The notes under the pieces: model-generated
The model's input: only the letters and a program-made list of their open reading frames with translations
What the model was told of the DNA's origin: nothing
Database searches by the model: none
Shown: in pieces, positions 6,423 through 6,477 of the stretch
Position numbering within the stretch: position 1 is the first letter of the stretch
Layout of the letters: each line of letters begins with the position of its first letter
Assembly (NCBI GenBank): GCA_023380995.1
Contig: JAMCTD010000060.1
Location: 5,622-12,098, forward strand
From: Patescibacteria group bacterium
GTDB lineage: Bacteria > Patescibacteria > Microgenomatia > Daviesbacterales > UBA10151
DNA: 6,477 bases
Direction of reading: 5' to 3'
Program-made: the position numbers and the translations under genes

Positions 6423-6477
6423 TTAAACCGCACTATCCTCTCTGGGCCGGGTTATCAGTTGGTACAGGTTAATGAAG
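6423..6477 (-). CDS. C-terminal end of an unidentified protein (runs off the window)
   Basis: On the minus strand one frame stays open from the window edge to a TAA at 6423-6425 and reads FINLYQLITRPREDSAV. The other two minus frames meet stops in this stretch. The fragment is only 17 residues, too short to identify. Its stop is 9 nt before the start of the membrane protein gene at 6413, in the same direction, which supports a shared transcript. Confidence 0.5.
   Translation of the reverse strand, partial: FINLYQLITRPREDSAV

Overview
The window looks like a piece of an AT-rich bacterial chromosome (my estimate is a bit under 40% G+C). It carries housekeeping genes packed with almost no spacing. 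Small genes, very short intergenic gaps, the style of the GyrA sequence and tiny unassigned membrane proteins suggest a Patescibacteria/CPR (possibly Microgenomates-like) genome. This is an inference from style, not from any marker search. TGA ends several genes here (alr at 457-459, and the minus-strand gene at 6138-6140), so a code that reads UGA as glycine, as in Gracilibacteria and SR1, is not in use.

Layout. At 1-459 is the 3' end of an alanine racemase gene (alr). It overlaps by 4 nt (ATGA) a D-alanine--D-alanine ligase gene (ddl, 456-1579). The two would make D-Ala and then D-Ala-D-Ala for peptidoglycan. As given, ddl is broken in the middle by an exact 11-bp tandem duplication (1114-1124 and 1125-1135). 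Removing one copy restores a textbook 370-residue Ddl. A minus-strand gene (1581-2342) follows tail to tail with a 1-nt gap. It encodes a 253-aa protein that looks like a member of the ADP-ribosyltransferase fold superfamily. It is divergent from peptide deformylase (def, 2370-2987), and the 27-nt gap between them carries overlapping -10-like boxes on the two strands, both so close to the start codons that the mRNAs would be nearly leaderless.

Downstream of def is a 65-aa cysteine-containing protein of unknown function (3012-3209) with its own extended -10 promoter and a strong Shine-Dalgarno. A 146-nt gap then holds the gyrA promoter, followed by gyrA (3356-5908, complete DNA gyrase subunit A, 850 aa). 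A 69-aa membrane protein (5926-6135) follows gyrA. It meets tail to tail, with a 2-nt gap, a minus-strand 91-aa membrane protein (6138-6413). That gene is preceded by the last codons of another minus-strand gene running off the right edge (6423-6477).

No rRNA, tRNA, CRISPR array, insertion sequence or convincing rho-independent terminator was seen. The items most worth a second look are the duplication that breaks ddl, the lone ART-like gene with no visible partner antitoxin, the compact bidirectional near-leaderless promoter, and the resistance-type residues in the quinolone pocket of GyrA. I do not see a clear multi-gene novel system.
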